Part shown: in pieces, positions 5,785 through 6,637 of the stretch
Layout: every line of letters starts with the position of its first letter
Numbering within the stretch: position 1 is the first letter of the stretch
Assembly: GCA_017472115.1 (NCBI GenBank)
Contig: JAFUQW010000066.1
Coordinates: 1-6,637, forward strand
Direction of reading: 5' to 3'
DNA length: 6,637 bases
Origin: Bacteroidales bacterium
Lineage (GTDB): Bacteria; Bacteroidota; Bacteroidia; Bacteroidales; UBA932
The notes under the pieces: generated by a model
The model's input: only the letters and a program-made list of their open reading frames with translations
What the model was told of the DNA's origin: nothing
Databases searched by the model: none
Position numbers and translations under genes: made by a program

Positions 5785-6637
5785 GAAGAAAATATTATTG
5801 ATTTCCGTATTGTCACTTACTGCAGCTGTAATGTCAGGAGCAGACCTCAAGGAAGAATGTATCAACTTCAAATCGTCGAGAAAGACGGTTTTGCATGTAT
5901 CGGTTGACGGACAGCCGGTCAAGGTCGGTTGGTATGTGGACAACTATGTGAAGCATCCGAACCGTCCACAGGATCAGCTGATAAACATATACATTCCGGA
6001 AAATGCCACAAAGTATTCTCCGATAATGTTTTATGTGAACAACGGAGGATGGATTGCCAATGCATATCCGGACAACACTGTTGCTGAAGGACACGATTAT
6101 AACGGGACATACGATAGGGTAGGGGTCGCGTTGAAAGAAGGATATGTCGTTGTTTCGTATGGATGCCGCAGCCGCGCTAACGAGCCTGTTGACGGCATAT
6201 TTCTCGGCCATTCACCCGCAACAATGACTGATACCAAGGCTGCAATACGCTATCTCCGCCATAACCGTAAGGCCCTTCCGGCAGGCGACGTCGAGAAGAT
6301 CTTCATCACAGGAACATCCGGCGGCGGAGCATTGTCAACCCTCATAGCTGCCAGCGGAAACAGCCCTGACTTCTATCCGTCGCTTTACGAAATCGGTGCA
6401 GCAGGAGTCGATCTGGAGAAGGACGGAACTTATTCATCAAAGGATGGTTGCGGAGATAATGTGCTTGGGGTAATAGGCTATTGTCCGATCACCGACCTTG
6501 GTCATGCCTGCGCAGCATATGAATGGCTTTACGGCGACACAAGACGCATCATGTACATAACCGGCGAGATGAATTATCCGACTGTCGATCAGAACAGTGT
6601 CATTTCTGCTTCTGCTGCATTGGCAGAACAATACGTC
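5783..6637 (+). CDS. Exported subtype B tannase-like alpha/beta hydrolase (3' end outside window)
   Basis: The frame is open from the ATG at 5783 to the window end, giving 285 residues with no stop, so the gene is partial. Residues 1-20 look like a signal peptide (MKK, hydrophobic ILLISVLSLTAAVM, possible cleavage after SGA), which suggests export to the periplasm or beyond. The body is an alpha/beta hydrolase: an oxyanion-region strand MFYVNNGGW (82-90), YVVVSYGCRSR (121-131), DTKAAIRYLRHN (150-161), the nucleophile elbow GTSGG with Ser179, and GYCPITDLGHACAAYEWLYG (232-251). These blocks closely resemble, from memory, the Lactobacillus plantarum tannase, which hydrolyses galloyl esters and is about 470 residues long. 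The acid and histidine of the catalytic triad would lie beyond the right edge. A GGAAAAG site sits 10 bases before the ATG. Gallate or feruloyl ester hydrolysis is inferred; another plant-ester substrate is possible. Confidence 0.8.
   Translation, partial: MKKILLISVLSLTAAVMSGADLKEECINFKSSRKTVLHVSVDGQPVKVGWYVDNYVKHPNRPQDQLINIYIPENATKYSPIMFYVNNGGWIANAYPDNTVAEGHDYNGTYDRVGVALKEGYVVVSYGCRSRANEPVDGIFLGHSPATMTDTKAAIRYLRHNRKALPAGDVEKIFITGTSGGGALSTLIAASGNSPDFYPSLYEIGAAGVDLEKDGTYSSKDGCGDNVLGVIGYCPITDLGHACAAYEWLYGDTRRIMYITGEMNYPTVDQNSVISASAALAEQYV

Noticed and set aside
5719..5907. 62-codon plus-strand frame in the malY/tannase gap
   Set aside because: It overlaps the signal peptide region of the tannase-like gene in another frame, and its product looks like random sequence.
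5834..6211. 125-codon open frame on the minus strand
   Set aside because: It is antisense to the tannase-like gene, which has clear hydrolase motifs throughout the same bases.

Overview
The window looks like chromosomal DNA of a member of the Bacteroidota, most likely a gut-type Bacteroidales. The evidence is a TAnnTTTG-type promoter (TAACTTTG) upstream of the acetyltransferase gene, mostly A/T-rich leaders with few Shine-Dalgarno sites, signal peptides ending in Ala-Gln, small outer-membrane barrel proteins ending in Phe, and protein families common in that phylum. No RNA gene, CRISPR array, insertion sequence or phage gene is visible. No strong sign of horizontal transfer was seen.

Layout. 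(1) Bases 2-2450, minus strand: a two-gene operon with a YghO-like GNAT-family protein (1320-2450) followed one base later by the replication-associated AAA+ ATPase RarA (2-1318). A good promoter match lies at 2485-2492. (2) Bases 2553-4351, plus strand: three closely spaced genes (gaps of 6 and 14 bases) encoding two small secreted beta-barrel-like proteins and a cytoplasmic YwqG/DUF1963-like protein. They diverge from the GNAT-rarA operon across a 102-base gap. (3) Bases 4375-5595, minus strand: a complete MalY/PatB-type PLP-dependent C-S lyase, convergent with region 2 across 23 bases. (4) Bases 5783-6637, plus strand: the first 285 codons of an exported alpha/beta hydrolase resembling subtype B tannases, cut by the right edge and divergent from malY. 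The 187-base gap between the two holds inverted and direct repeats.

The genes fall into separate functions: genome maintenance (rarA), sulfur amino acid metabolism (malY), polyphenol or plant-ester breakdown (tannase-like), and an uncharacterised envelope trio. I see no convincing new multi-gene system. The points most worth a second look are the two-barrel plus DUF1963 cluster, the repeat-rich malY/tannase intergenic region, and the truncated tannase-like gene.
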